From the NCBI GenBank assembly GCA_018623875.1, contig JAAZUZ010000018.1, positions 1 to 17,228 of the forward strand: a stretch of DNA of 17,228 nt, written 5' to 3'. Of this stretch, positions 1-6,644 are shown piece after piece. The translations under genes and the position numbers were made by a program. The notes beneath the pieces were generated by a model, which worked only from the letters and a program-made list of their open reading frames with translations, was not told the DNA's origin and searched no databases. Within the stretch, counting starts at the first letter, position 1. Each line of letters begins with the position of its first letter. This stretch comes from Synechococcus sp. HW_metabat.21 (GTDB lineage Bacteria > Cyanobacteriota > Cyanobacteriia > PCC-6307 > Cyanobiaceae).

Positions 1-150
1 CGTGCCGAGGGGCAAGAGAAAGTCCTCCTGCAGGGTGGCCAAAGCCGCCCACCACTGCCGCCGCACGCTGTCTTCATCGCAGCGACCGGCTGGCATCTGA
101 TGAGCCAACTGCCGCCGCAGCGCTTCAAAACTGCAGCCCAGCGCCCCCAT
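1..150 (-). CDS. Unidentified protein, N-terminal 50 residues only (cut by window edge)
   Basis: An open frame starts with ATG at 148-150, overlapping the rodA stop codon in a TGATG arrangement, and stays open for 50 codons to the window edge. The translated start (MGALGCSFEALRRQL...) continues into an acidic/arginine stretch with a QWWAALATLQEDFLLPLG segment, which reads like a soluble, helical, real protein. The one-base stop/start overlap indicates it is the third gene of the mrp-rodA run and is translationally coupled. I do not recognise the family from this fragment. A signalling protein such as a histidine kinase is possible but not shown by any motif here. Confidence 0.55.
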   Translation of the reverse strand, partial: MGALGCSFEALRRQLAHQMPAGRCDEDSVRRQWWAALATLQEDFLLPLGT

Positions 151-1439
151 CAGCGGCGTTTCTTAGTCGGTTGCTGTGTGCCCCGGGCCACCGACGCACA
201 CAGCCCGAGGCCGATGAAATTGACCAACATCGCCGAGCGGCCGTAACTCAGCCAGGGCAAAGGAATCCCCGTGATCGGCCCCAAGCCGATGGTCATGTTG
301 ATGTTGACCACCACCTGAAACATCACCATCGCCCCCACGCCGATCACCACCAGGGACTCCACATCCGTGCGCGCCTCGCCGGCGATCTTCAGCAAACGCC
401 AGATCCAGGCGACAAAGCCGAGCACCACCAGCGCGGAGCCCAGGAATCCGGTTTCTTCTCCCAGGGCACTGAAGATGAAGTCCGTGTGCTGCTCAGGGAT
501 GAACCGCAGCAAGGTCAGATGGCCCTGCAGCAAACCCGTGCCGAACCAACCGCCTGAGCCAATACCGACGGTGCTCTGCAGCAGGTGATAGCCACCCCCC
601 AGGGGGTCCTTATTGGGATCCAGGAACAGGGTCAGACGGTCCCGTTGGTGGGGCTGGAGAAAGTTGTTCCAGAGCCAGGGGGTGCCCACCGCAAACAGAC
701 CCTGGATGGCCAGCACCGCGAGGGGAGCCAGGCGCTTCCAGGGCAGCGAGCGCACCGCGATCAGGGCCATGGCCGGAATCCAGAGCAGCAGCAACCAGGG
801 GAACACCCCAGCCAAAACCGACGTCACCACCGGAGAGATCAACAGGACCACCCAGGCCCCGGGCATCCCCGACCAGAACATCATCACGAGCAGGACCGCG
901 CCGAACACCAAGGAGGTGCCCAGGTCGGGCTGGATCAAGACCAGGAACCAGGGAATACTGATGGTCGCTACCGGACGCACCAGGTCCACGGGGCGCTCAA
1001 CGGGATGGCGGGCGAGGACCTGGGCCAACAGCAAGATCGCGGCGATCTTGGCGAATTCAGAGGGCTGGACATTGAAGCCAGCGATGTTGATCCAGCTCTG
1101 GGCACCCAAGGCACTCACACCAATCAGGCGCACCGCGATCAAGCTGGCAACCATGCCGCCATAGATCGGCCAGGTCCAACGGGTGATGCGCTCCACCGGA
1201 ACCTTGGCGAGCAGCAGGGCGATGACCAAGCCAACGGCGGCCGTCACCCAGTGCTGGTACCAGTCGGCATAACCGGCTTGGCGCTGCGTACTGGCGATCA
1301 GGAAGCCCGCGACGAAAATCATCGCCAGGGGGATCCACCACAGGATCTTGTCGACACCCGCAAACAAGCGGCGCCGGCGTCCATCCCGTTTGAAGAGCAG
1401 GCCTCCGCGGCGGCGATCCCAGAAGCCTGAGAGCGCCAT
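150..1439 (-). CDS. rodA: Rod shape-determining protein RodA (SEDS peptidoglycan glycosyltransferase)
   Basis: This is an integral membrane protein of 429 residues with about ten hydrophobic segments, typical of the FtsW/RodA/SpoVE (SEDS) family that polymerises lipid II during side-wall growth. Family signatures visible are the GAQSWINIAGFNVQPSEFAK segment (about 112-131), IQPDLGTSL (about 169-177), the extracellular loop PEQHTDFIF (about 315-323), whose Asp320 corresponds to the catalytic aspartate of SEDS enzymes, and GIPLPWLSYGRSA near 391-403. In the last motif an Arg stands where many bacteria have Gly (SYGGS); I believe this is a cyanobacterial variant. An arginine-rich cytoplasmic N-terminus (residues 9-24) precedes the first membrane helix. 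The ATG overlaps the mrp stop codon (ATGA), so the two genes are probably co-translated. RodA is preferred over FtsW because of the loop motif and overall length. Confidence 0.93.
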   Translation of the reverse strand: MALSGFWDRRRGGLLFKRDGRRRRLFAGVDKILWWIPLAMIFVAGFLIASTQRQAGYADWYQHWVTAAVGLVIALLLAKVPVERITRWTWPIYGGMVASLIAVRLIGVSALGAQSWINIAGFNVQPSEFAKIAAILLLAQVLARHPVERPVDLVRPVATISIPWFLVLIQPDLGTSLVFGAVLLVMMFWSGMPGAWVVLLISPVVTSVLAGVFPWLLLLWIPAMALIAVRSLPWKRLAPLAVLAIQGLFAVGTPWLWNNFLQPHQRDRLTLFLDPNKDPLGGGYHLLQSTVGIGSGGWFGTGLLQGHLTLLRFIPEQHTDFIFSALGEETGFLGSALVVLGFVAWIWRLLKIAGEARTDVESLVVIGVGAMVMFQVVVNINMTIGLGPITGIPLPWLSYGRSAMLVNFIGLGLCASVARGTQQPTKKRR

Positions 1440-2539
1440 CAGCGGGCGGTGACCGGGAGACGGGCAGCCAGCGCGGCAAAGGCGGCGGCCGTGGCCGACT
1501 CCGGTGCACTCACGGTCACCGGACGTCCCCCATCTCCGCCTTGCACCACCGCCAATTCCATCGGGAGCTGGGCCAACAGGGGCACGCCGCTCTCCTCAGC
1601 AAGGCATTGGCCACCACCGGAGCCGAAGAGCTCGTAGCGCTTCTCGGGTGCATCCGGCGGGATGAAGGCCGTCATGTTCTCCACGACACCCAGCACGGGA
1701 ACACCGAGCTGCTGGAACATCGCCAAGCCGCGCCGGGCGTCCTGCAGGGAGACCATCTGGGGCGTCGTCACGATGATCACGCCAGCCATGGGGACCGCTT
1801 GGGCCAGGCTGAGCTGGGCATCGCCGGTGCCCGGCGGTAGGTCAACCACGAGCACATCCCGCTCGCCCCACTCCACTTGGTAGAGGAACTGGCGAATGAT
1901 GCCGTTGAGCATCGGACCGCGCCAGATCACGGGCTGATGGGCATCGATCAGCAAGCCCATCGAGACCATGGCGATGCCGCAGCTCTCGATCGGGGTCAAC
2001 ACCTGCTCATTGCCGCTGCCCCGCACCTGGGGGGTCTGGTCGGCCACCCCCAACATCGTCGGGGCATTGGGTCCATAAATATCCGCATCGAGCAAGCCAA
2101 CCCTGAGGCCGCTCTTGGCCAAAGCGCAGGCCAGGTTCACCGCCACGGTGCTCTTGCCCACACCCCCTTTGCCGCTGCTCACGGCGATCACCTGCTTGAC
2201 ACCCGGAATGGCCTGACGCTCAGGGCCACCGCCGCCATGGCCTGCGGCCCCAATCGGCGCACCGGCATGGGATGAAGCCTGCGGCTGCGCCTGGGTCAAC
2301 TCGATCTGCACGTCGTCAATGCCGCCCAGTTGCAGCAGGGCACCGCGCGCGTCGGCAGCGATGCGATCGCGCTGGGAGGAGGCATAGCCCGGCAGGGCCA
2401 GTTGAAACACGACACGGTTGTTCTGCACCCGCACCTGCTGAATCCACTGCAGCTCCAGCAAGCTGCGGCCGGTGCCGGCGTCCTTGAGGGGCTCGAGGGC
2501 GGCGAGGGCCTCTGTTAGGGCCTGGTCTGCGCTGGCCAT
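1439..2539 (-). CDS. mrp: Mrp/ApbC/NBP35-family P-loop ATPase, Fe-S cluster carrier
   Basis: A 366-residue protein with an N-terminal MIP18/DUF59-like domain (about 5-85), a glycine-rich linker (about 86-112), and a MinD-type ATPase domain. The deviant Walker A is GKGGVGKS at 123-130, followed by LLDADIYGPN (149-158) and VVDLPPGTGD at 231-240. Family members bind and transfer Fe-S clusters. The CxxC pair that bridges a cluster between two subunits of many homologues would lie just after VVENMTAFIPPD (285-296), but no cysteine pair is present there; the only nearby cysteine is Cys312. As I recall, cyanobacterial Mrp proteins generally lack this pair, so the cluster-carrying role is less certain than the ATPase. 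It is the first gene of a run with rodA. Confidence 0.92.
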   Translation of the reverse strand: MASADQALTEALAALEPLKDAGTGRSLLELQWIQQVRVQNNRVVFQLALPGYASSQRDRIAADARGALLQLGGIDDVQIELTQAQPQASSHAGAPIGAAGHGGGGPERQAIPGVKQVIAVSSGKGGVGKSTVAVNLACALAKSGLRVGLLDADIYGPNAPTMLGVADQTPQVRGSGNEQVLTPIESCGIAMVSMGLLIDAHQPVIWRGPMLNGIIRQFLYQVEWGERDVLVVDLPPGTGDAQLSLAQAVPMAGVIIVTTPQMVSLQDARRGLAMFQQLGVPVLGVVENMTAFIPPDAPEKRYELFGSGGGQCLAEESGVPLLAQLPMELAVVQGGDGGRPVTVSAPESATAAAFAALAARLPVTAR

Positions 2540-2700
2540 CGGGCAATTCCACGGTGCCCCGGATCCTAAAAGCGTTGCCCAGCACGGGCATCCCCAGGCC
2601 GCTCACGGGATGGGATCACGAACCCTCTCGAAAACTTGTGCAGCGGTGGGTCGTCCTGAAAGGGTGGTCCGATCCCCCATGCCTCACGGCGCGAGCATCG
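2540..2700. promoter_or_regulatory. Divergent intergenic region between mrp and hemF
   Basis: These 161 bases separate the outward-facing mrp and hemF genes and must hold promoters for both unless transcription enters from elsewhere. On the minus strand a TAGGAT hexamer (2563-2568) resembles a -10 box 24 bases upstream of the mrp ATG, but no good -35 partner is visible. I see no convincing operator or Shine-Dalgarno site on either side. Confidence 0.3.
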
Positions 2701-3801
2701 ATGTTGAAGGGTCTGCTGTCCCGTGCCAAGGCCAAGCTGACGAGTGAGACCTCGGCGAGCTCCAGCCCCGTCGCACTCGAGGCACCCCCCGCCAACTCCC
2801 GGGAGCGAGCCCGCGCCCTCGTGATGGGACTGCAGGACTCCATCTGCGCCGGCCTGGAGCAACTTGATGGCGGCGCCCGCTTTGAAGAAGAAAGCTGGGT
2901 CCGCCCCGAGGGCGGTGGCGGCCGCTCCCGCGTGATCAAAGGCGGTCGCGTGTTCGAACAGGGCGGGGTGAACTTCTCTGAGGTGGAGGGCACCGAACTG
3001 CCCCCCTCGATCCTCAGCCAACGGCCCGAAGCCAAAGGCCATCGCTGGTATGCGACCGGCACCTCAATGGTGCTGCACCCCCGCAATCCCTATATCCCCA
3101 CCGTTCACCTCAACTACCGCTACTTCGAAGCCGGTCCGGTGTGGTGGTTTGGCGGTGGCGCTGACCTCACCCCTTACTACCCCTTCCTGGAAGATGCCCA
3201 GCACTTCCACCGGACCCTCAAGAACGCCTGCGACAGCGTCAACCCGGCCTACTACCAGGTCTTCAAGCCCTGGTGCGATGAGTACTTCTATCTGAAGCAC
3301 CGGGACGAAACCCGCGGTGTCGGCGGGATCTTCTACGACTACCAAGACCCCCGGGGTGTCCTCTACAAGGGCCAAGCCCCCAACGGTCCAGCCGCCACCG
3401 CCGGCCAAGGCGTCGGCCCCATCCCGCAGAGCTGGGAGCAGCTGTTCAACCTCGCCAGCGCCTGCGGCAACGCATTCCTGCCCAGCTATGTGCCGATCGT
3501 CGAGAAGCGGCAGAACACCTCCTATGGGGAGCGGGAACGTCAGTTCCAGCTCTACCGCCGCGGCCGCTACGTGGAGTTCAACCTGGTCTTTGACCGGGGC
3601 ACGATCTTTGGCCTGCAAACCAACGGCCGCACCGAATCGATCCTGATGTCCCTGCCGCCGCTGGTGCGCTGGGAATACGGCTACAAGGCCGAGGCCGGCA
3701 GCCGTGAAGCCCTGCTGACGGATCTCTTCACCAAGCCCCAGAACTGGCTCGCCGACGACTCACTGGTGGGTCGGTGCCAACCCCACGGCGCCGTGGGCTG
3801 A
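2701..3801 (+). CDS. hemF: Oxygen-dependent coproporphyrinogen III oxidase
   Basis: HemF converts coproporphyrinogen III to protoporphyrinogen IX with O2, supplying the haem, chlorophyll and bilin pathways. At 366 residues it has the expected family size. Diagnostic stretches are VHLNYRYFEAG (135-145, with the active-site His136), GGGADLTPYY (151-160), GGIFYDY (208-214) and the C-terminal GRYVEFNLVFDRGTIFGLQT (288-307). The ATG at 2701 is chosen because the frame extends further upstream (to 2554) only with non-family sequence. The C-terminus runs about 16 residues past the usual WL ending and overlaps 42 bases of the convergent amidase gene. In a phycocyanin-producing organism this enzyme feeds phycocyanobilin synthesis, so the gene fits the context of the right end of the window. 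Confidence 0.96.
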   Translation: MLKGLLSRAKAKLTSETSASSSPVALEAPPANSRERARALVMGLQDSICAGLEQLDGGARFEEESWVRPEGGGGRSRVIKGGRVFEQGGVNFSEVEGTELPPSILSQRPEAKGHRWYATGTSMVLHPRNPYIPTVHLNYRYFEAGPVWWFGGGADLTPYYPFLEDAQHFHRTLKNACDSVNPAYYQVFKPWCDEYFYLKHRDETRGVGGIFYDYQDPRGVLYKGQAPNGPAATAGQGVGPIPQSWEQLFNLASACGNAFLPSYVPIVEKRQNTSYGERERQFQLYRRGRYVEFNLVFDRGTIFGLQTNGRTESILMSLPPLVRWEYGYKAEAGSREALLTDLFTKPQNWLADDSLVGRCQPHGAVG

Positions 3802-4581
3802 GACCGGTGGTGGAGCCGCCACCAATCGGTGGCGGCCCAAACCCGCCTCTAAAGCCGCCACAACCCGTTCCGTGATTACCGCCAGGGACTGCTCCCGGCT
3901 GCGGGGATTGCGCAGAGCCGTCTCAAGCGGGGCCTCAAGCTTGCCGATTTCCAGCAGGGTGATGCCGCGCTTCGGACCACCCAAACCACCACGGAACTGC
4001 AAGGGATAGCCACCAAAGGCCACGGCCAAACTTTCATCCAGGGAGCTCAGGGGCCGATGCAGGGCCGGAATCACTCCTGATCCGATGCCATCGGGGCCGT
4101 AGGCATCGAAATGAATCTCTAGGGCGTAGCCGCCTGCGTCCGCATGGGCCTTGCCCACGCTCCAATTCGTGCGGGGATCATCTCCGTTGACGATCGTGCG
4201 GGCCGGCGGGTCGTAGAAGCGAATGTTTAAACCGCGCTGTTGACCGAGGGCAACGACGCGCCTGGCCACCTCAAGGTTCCAGTAGAGCTCGTCGCGGATG
4301 CCGGGCTGCATCGGCCTCGCCCCGCGGATGTCCACGGCATAGCCCGAGGTTCCCGAACCCGGAATGTTCTGAGAATCCGCGTGGCCGGCCATCACCAAGA
4401 TGGGGACCGTGCTGGCCACCTGGCGCACGCCGATCCAGTCCCGCCCCAAACGGCCACGGGCACCGGTCAAGGTATCGGCGGCACCGGGCGCTGGAGCCGG
4501 AGCCTGGGCGTCGGCCGCCAGGGCCAAGCTGGCGGCGGCCAGGCTGGCGAGCAGCAACGTGCGGCGCCGGGGGGACCTCAT
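3760..4581 (-). CDS. Exported N-acetylmuramoyl-L-alanine amidase-like protein (Amidase_3 type)
   Basis: A 273-residue protein with a signal peptide: RRR followed by a hydrophobic, alanine/leucine-rich core, with likely cleavage near residue 27 after ADAQA. An alanine/proline linker and one globular domain follow. The zinc amidase pattern can be traced: His67 in MAGHADSQ, a glutamate in the DELYWNLE segment (Glu98 or Glu104), His157 in EIHFDAY, and a catalytic-type glutamate in LLEIGKLE (Glu211). These enzymes cleave the MurNAc-L-Ala bond in peptidoglycan in the periplasm. I infer this activity from spacing and motifs, since overall similarity to textbook AmiC is modest. The gene starts 14 bases after the preceding membrane-protein gene, so it is probably in the same operon, and its last 42 bases overlap hemF tail to tail. 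Confidence 0.7.
   Translation of the reverse strand: MRSPRRRTLLLASLAAASLALAADAQAPAPAPGAADTLTGARGRLGRDWIGVRQVASTVPILVMAGHADSQNIPGSGTSGYAVDIRGARPMQPGIRDELYWNLEVARRVVALGQQRGLNIRFYDPPARTIVNGDDPRTNWSVGKAHADAGGYALEIHFDAYGPDGIGSGVIPALHRPLSSLDESLAVAFGGYPLQFRGGLGGPKRGITLLEIGKLEAPLETALRNPRSREQSLAVITERVVAALEAGLGRHRLVAAPPPVSAHGAVGLAPTHQ
3782..3836 (+). terminator. Two tandem hairpins around the hemF stop codon
   Basis: A perfect 16-base palindrome (CCCACGGCGCCGTGGG, 3782-3797) ends just before the hemF stop at 3799-3801. It is followed by a perfect stem of nine base pairs: arms GCCGCCACC 3815-3823 and GGTGGCGGC 3828-3836 with loop AATC. No T-run follows, so it is not a canonical intrinsic terminator; it may block read-through or protect the 3' end of the mRNA. 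All of it also encodes the C-terminal end of the convergent amidase. Confidence 0.4.
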
Positions 4582-4595
4582 CGGCCCATCCTGGC

Positions 4596-5177
4596 TCAGA
4601 TCGGCGAATGCAGCAGGTCGCCCACGCCAAAGAGCCCGAGTTGTGGCCCCATTTCCTGCTCGAGGGCAATCAACTCATCGCGGTGGGCTCGCATCTGCAG
4701 GGCACTACCGGTGGCCTCGTCATGGCTAATGAGACGCAATTCGACGGTCTCAGGCCGGGCCGCACGGCGGCGATAGACCACACCCGCCAAGGGGCCCAGC
4801 AGGGTCAGCAAAAGCGGCCACCAGGCCAGGTCCGGCAACAACTGGCAGAGCACCAGACCCAGGCAACCGGCACCCACGCCACCCAAGACGGACAGCAACA
4901 CGGCCAAGGCACCACTGGCCTCCACCTGGCCGGTGAAGGTCAGCAGGCGGCGCTCAGGGTTGGTCTTGTCCGCAACCCAGCCGCGCCCCTGCAACCACTC
5001 CGCCAGGGCCGGGAGCACCTCAAGCGGAGGCTTCGAGGAGCGGATTTCAACAACGGTTGTGCGGTCCTTACTGGCGGCCCGCAGAAAGAACACCAGACCG
5101 ATGACCAGCAGCAGCGTGAGGGGCAGGGTGGATCCCAGGGCCTGGGGCATGGCTGCTGGCGTGAAGATTTCGCTCAT
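4596..5177 (-). CDS. Membrane protein resembling cofactor assembly of complex C subunit B (b6f haem attachment)
   Basis: A 193-residue protein with a first membrane helix (about 15-33) ending in FFLRAASKDRT, a soluble stretch (40-86), a hydrophobic pair (about 89-112 and 118-136), then a soluble tail with TVELR...AHRDELIALEQEMG. This architecture and the FFLRASxKDRT-like motif match what I recall of the cyanobacterial family annotated as cofactor assembly of complex C subunit B, linked to covalent attachment of haem c(n) to cytochrome b6. The family assignment is from memory and not proven. The ATG at 5177 has GAGGAGA just upstream but lies 110 bases inside the preceding gene; ATG at 5150 (Met10) is an alternative start. 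The amidase gene follows after 14 bases. Confidence 0.6.
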   Translation of the reverse strand: MSEIFTPAAMPQALGSTLPLTLLLVIGLVFFLRAASKDRTTVVEIRSSKPPLEVLPALAEWLQGRGWVADKTNPERRLLTFTGQVEASGALAVLLSVLGGVGAGCLGLVLCQLLPDLAWWPLLLTLLGPLAGVVYRRRAARPETVELRLISHDEATGSALQMRAHRDELIALEQEMGPQLGLFGVGDLLHSPI

Positions 5178-5541
5178 TCTCCTCGAGCCAGTGGTGCCAT
5201 GGCGGCATTAACTGCTCGGCATCGCTGCGGCGCGTCTCGAGGAGATGCAACATCCGGCGCGGGCGACCCCGACTGGGGCAGCGCTGGGCGTAGCTGTCGA
5301 TCGCACCATCCTGATCAAGAAAGCCAAGGGCCTGCTGCAGGACGGTCTCCGACAGCCGCAACTTGGGATGGGAGACCGAGAGATCGTGCATCAAGGCCGT
5401 GGGATAGGTATCGGCCTCAAGCAAACGCTCCAAAATCCAACAGACCGCCAGCTCCAAACTCAGGTGCTGGACAGGGGGACGCTCAAAAAAGGCCCGAATC
5501 GACTCCAGACCAGGCCGCGGGGGCAAGGGACGAGAACGCAT
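5068..5541 (-). CDS. Winged-helix-like hypothetical protein, possible DNA-binding regulator
   Basis: A 157-residue protein, not assigned to a named family. Residues about 28-100 look like a winged helix: helix LSLELAVCWILERLL, a putative recognition helix around LRLSETVLQQALGFLDQDGAI, and a basic wing SRGRPRRMLHL (90-100) that resembles the GRPRK(Y/F)Y wing of PadR/ArsR-type repressors. The last approximately 35 residues (rich in His, Ala, Pro, Gly) are encoded inside the next gene in another frame and look like read-through of a lost stop codon. The ATG at 5541 has no clear Shine-Dalgarno site. A nine-base-pair inverted repeat lies 16 bases upstream in the divergent promoter region, a natural place for an operator. 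Function is inferred from fold-like features only. Confidence 0.65.
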   Translation of the reverse strand: MRSRPLPPRPGLESIRAFFERPPVQHLSLELAVCWILERLLEADTYPTALMHDLSVSHPKLRLSETVLQQALGFLDQDGAIDSYAQRCPSRGRPRRMLHLLETRRSDAEQLMPPWHHWLEENERNLHASSHAPGPGIHPAPHAAAGHRSGVLSAGRQ

Positions 5542-5556
5542 TGAAAGGAAGGGCCA

Positions 5557-5579
5557 CGCGCTACCCACCTGGTAGCGCG
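5557..5579. promoter_or_regulatory. Perfect inverted repeat in the divergent promoter region; candidate operator
   Basis: Arms CGCGCTACC (5557-5565) and GGTAGCGCG (5571-5579) pair perfectly around the five-base centre CACCT. The repeat lies in the 66-base gap between the winged-helix gene and rnd. The symmetric, compact form suits a homodimeric repressor. As RNA it would be a strong hairpin in either direction but lacks a T-run, so a terminator is less likely. Confidence 0.45.
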
Positions 5580-5607
5580 ATCTCACTTTGATACGCAAAA
5601 GCGACAG

Positions 5608-6342
5608 ATGATCTTGGGATTTGCCCTTGGTCCGCGACGATGGACCGCAGTTGAGCCCCACCCCTTGAGCAGCGCTTCCTCCGCCGTCTCCGCCCCTGCA
5701 GCGGGGTCTAGCCCTGCTCGCTTCGCCGTCCTCGACCACGATCTCAGCCCGGAATGGCACCAGCTGCTCGGGGCCTCGAGTGCCCTGGCGGTGGACACCG
5801 AAGCCATGGGCTTGATCCACGGCCGCGACCGCCTCTGCCTGGTGCAGATCAGCGACGAGCACGACAACGTCTGCTGCATCCGCATCCACCGCGGCCAGAG
5901 CGAGGCGCCGCTGCTCAAAGAGCTGATGGAAGCCGCCGGCATCGAAAAGGTCTTCCACTTCGCCCGCTTTGACGTGGCTGCCCTCGCCGAGGGTCTGGAC
6001 ATCCACGTCAACCCGATCTTCTGCACAAAGATCGGCAGCCGACTGGCCCGCACCTACACCAACCGCCACGGCCTCAAGGACCTGGTCAACGAGCTCTGCC
6101 AGGTGGAACTCGACAAAGGCGCCCAGAGCAGTGACTGGGGCCGGGTGGAGGAGCTCAGCGAGGCCCAGCTGGCCTATGCCGCCAATGACGTCCGCTACCT
6201 CCTGGCCGCCCGTACCCGACTGATTGAGATGCTCGTGCGTGAAGAGCGGCTGGAGCTCGCCCAGCGCTGCTTTGCCTGCATCCCCGTGATCTCAGATCTG
6301 GATCGCGGCCGCTTCGGCGCGATCTTTGAGCACCGCTCGTAG
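5608..6342 (+). CDS. rnd: Ribonuclease D-like 3'-5' exonuclease
   Basis: A 244-residue DEDDy-type exonuclease. Acidic metal ligands are visible: Asp63 and Glu65 in AVDTEAMGL, Asp122 in HFARFDVAAL, and Asp194 with Tyr190 in YAANDVRYLL. GLKDLV (155-160) is also typical. The protein is much shorter than E. coli RNase D and has no HRDC domain, so it matches the single-domain form; a role in tRNA or other RNA 3' trimming follows from the family. Residues 1-37 are Ser/Ala/Pro-rich and not part of the fold, so a downstream start is possible, but no other in-frame ATG precedes the first motif. The gene diverges from the winged-helix gene. Confidence 0.9.
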   Translation: MILGFALGPRRWTAVEPHPLSSASSAVSAPAAGSSPARFAVLDHDLSPEWHQLLGASSALAVDTEAMGLIHGRDRLCLVQISDEHDNVCCIRIHRGQSEAPLLKELMEAAGIEKVFHFARFDVAALAEGLDIHVNPIFCTKIGSRLARTYTNRHGLKDLVNELCQVELDKGAQSSDWGRVEELSEAQLAYAANDVRYLLAARTRLIEMLVREERLELAQRCFACIPVISDLDRGRFGAIFEHRS

Positions 6343-6351
6343 GGAAGGGGC

Positions 6352-6609
6352 TCAGTCGTCTCCGAGGTACATCTCTTCCTCTTTGACCGCCTCCAGCAGC
6401 ACATCCAAGAGCTGACGGGATTCTTCGCCCACGCCCTGGGCCTCCAGCAACAGGCGCTGGGCGATCAACAGGCGCCCCTCGTTGTCACGCACCCCCTCCT
6501 TGGCCGCCACCAGATCCACCTTGCGGCGGGCCGAGGCGATGCTGATGCTCAAGGCACTGGCGAGCTGTCCGCAGGCTTTTGCGTAGTCCTTGTCCTGGGG
6601 AGCAGCCAT
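6352..6609 (-). CDS. Short conserved-type hypothetical protein
   Basis: An 85-residue, highly charged, alpha-helical protein with no signal peptide or membrane segment. Its sequence suggests two helical blocks: QLASALSISIASARRKVDLV (15-34) and RLLIAQRLLLEAQ (46-58), with an acidic tail. I do not recognise a named family. The ATG at 6609 is preferred over a TTG at 6621. It lies 35 bases after the lipid-A-disaccharide-synthase-related gene on the same strand, suggesting co-transcription, and ends 9 bases from the convergent rnd stop codon. Confidence 0.75.
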   Translation of the reverse strand: MAAPQDKDYAKACGQLASALSISIASARRKVDLVAAKEGVRDNEGRLLIAQRLLLEAQGVGEESRQLLDVLLEAVKEEEMYLGDD

Positions 6610-6644
6610 GGGGCGAAGCAACGCGGCGGTTGATCAAGCCACCA

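Noticed and set aside
585..1430. Long open plus-strand frame opposite rodA (281 codons)
   Set aside because: Its Gln/His/Gly/Arg-rich composition is the mirror of a GC-rich membrane-protein gene; rodA on the other strand has full family motifs.
2554..2700. N-terminal extension of hemF
   Set aside because: The added residues lack family similarity and leave only 14 bases to the divergent mrp start.
4608..5591. Long plus-strand frame (327 codons) opposite the membrane protein and winged-helix genes
   Set aside because: Low-complexity Gln/Arg/His-rich translation with no fold-like pattern; the minus-strand genes have better composition and operon spacing.
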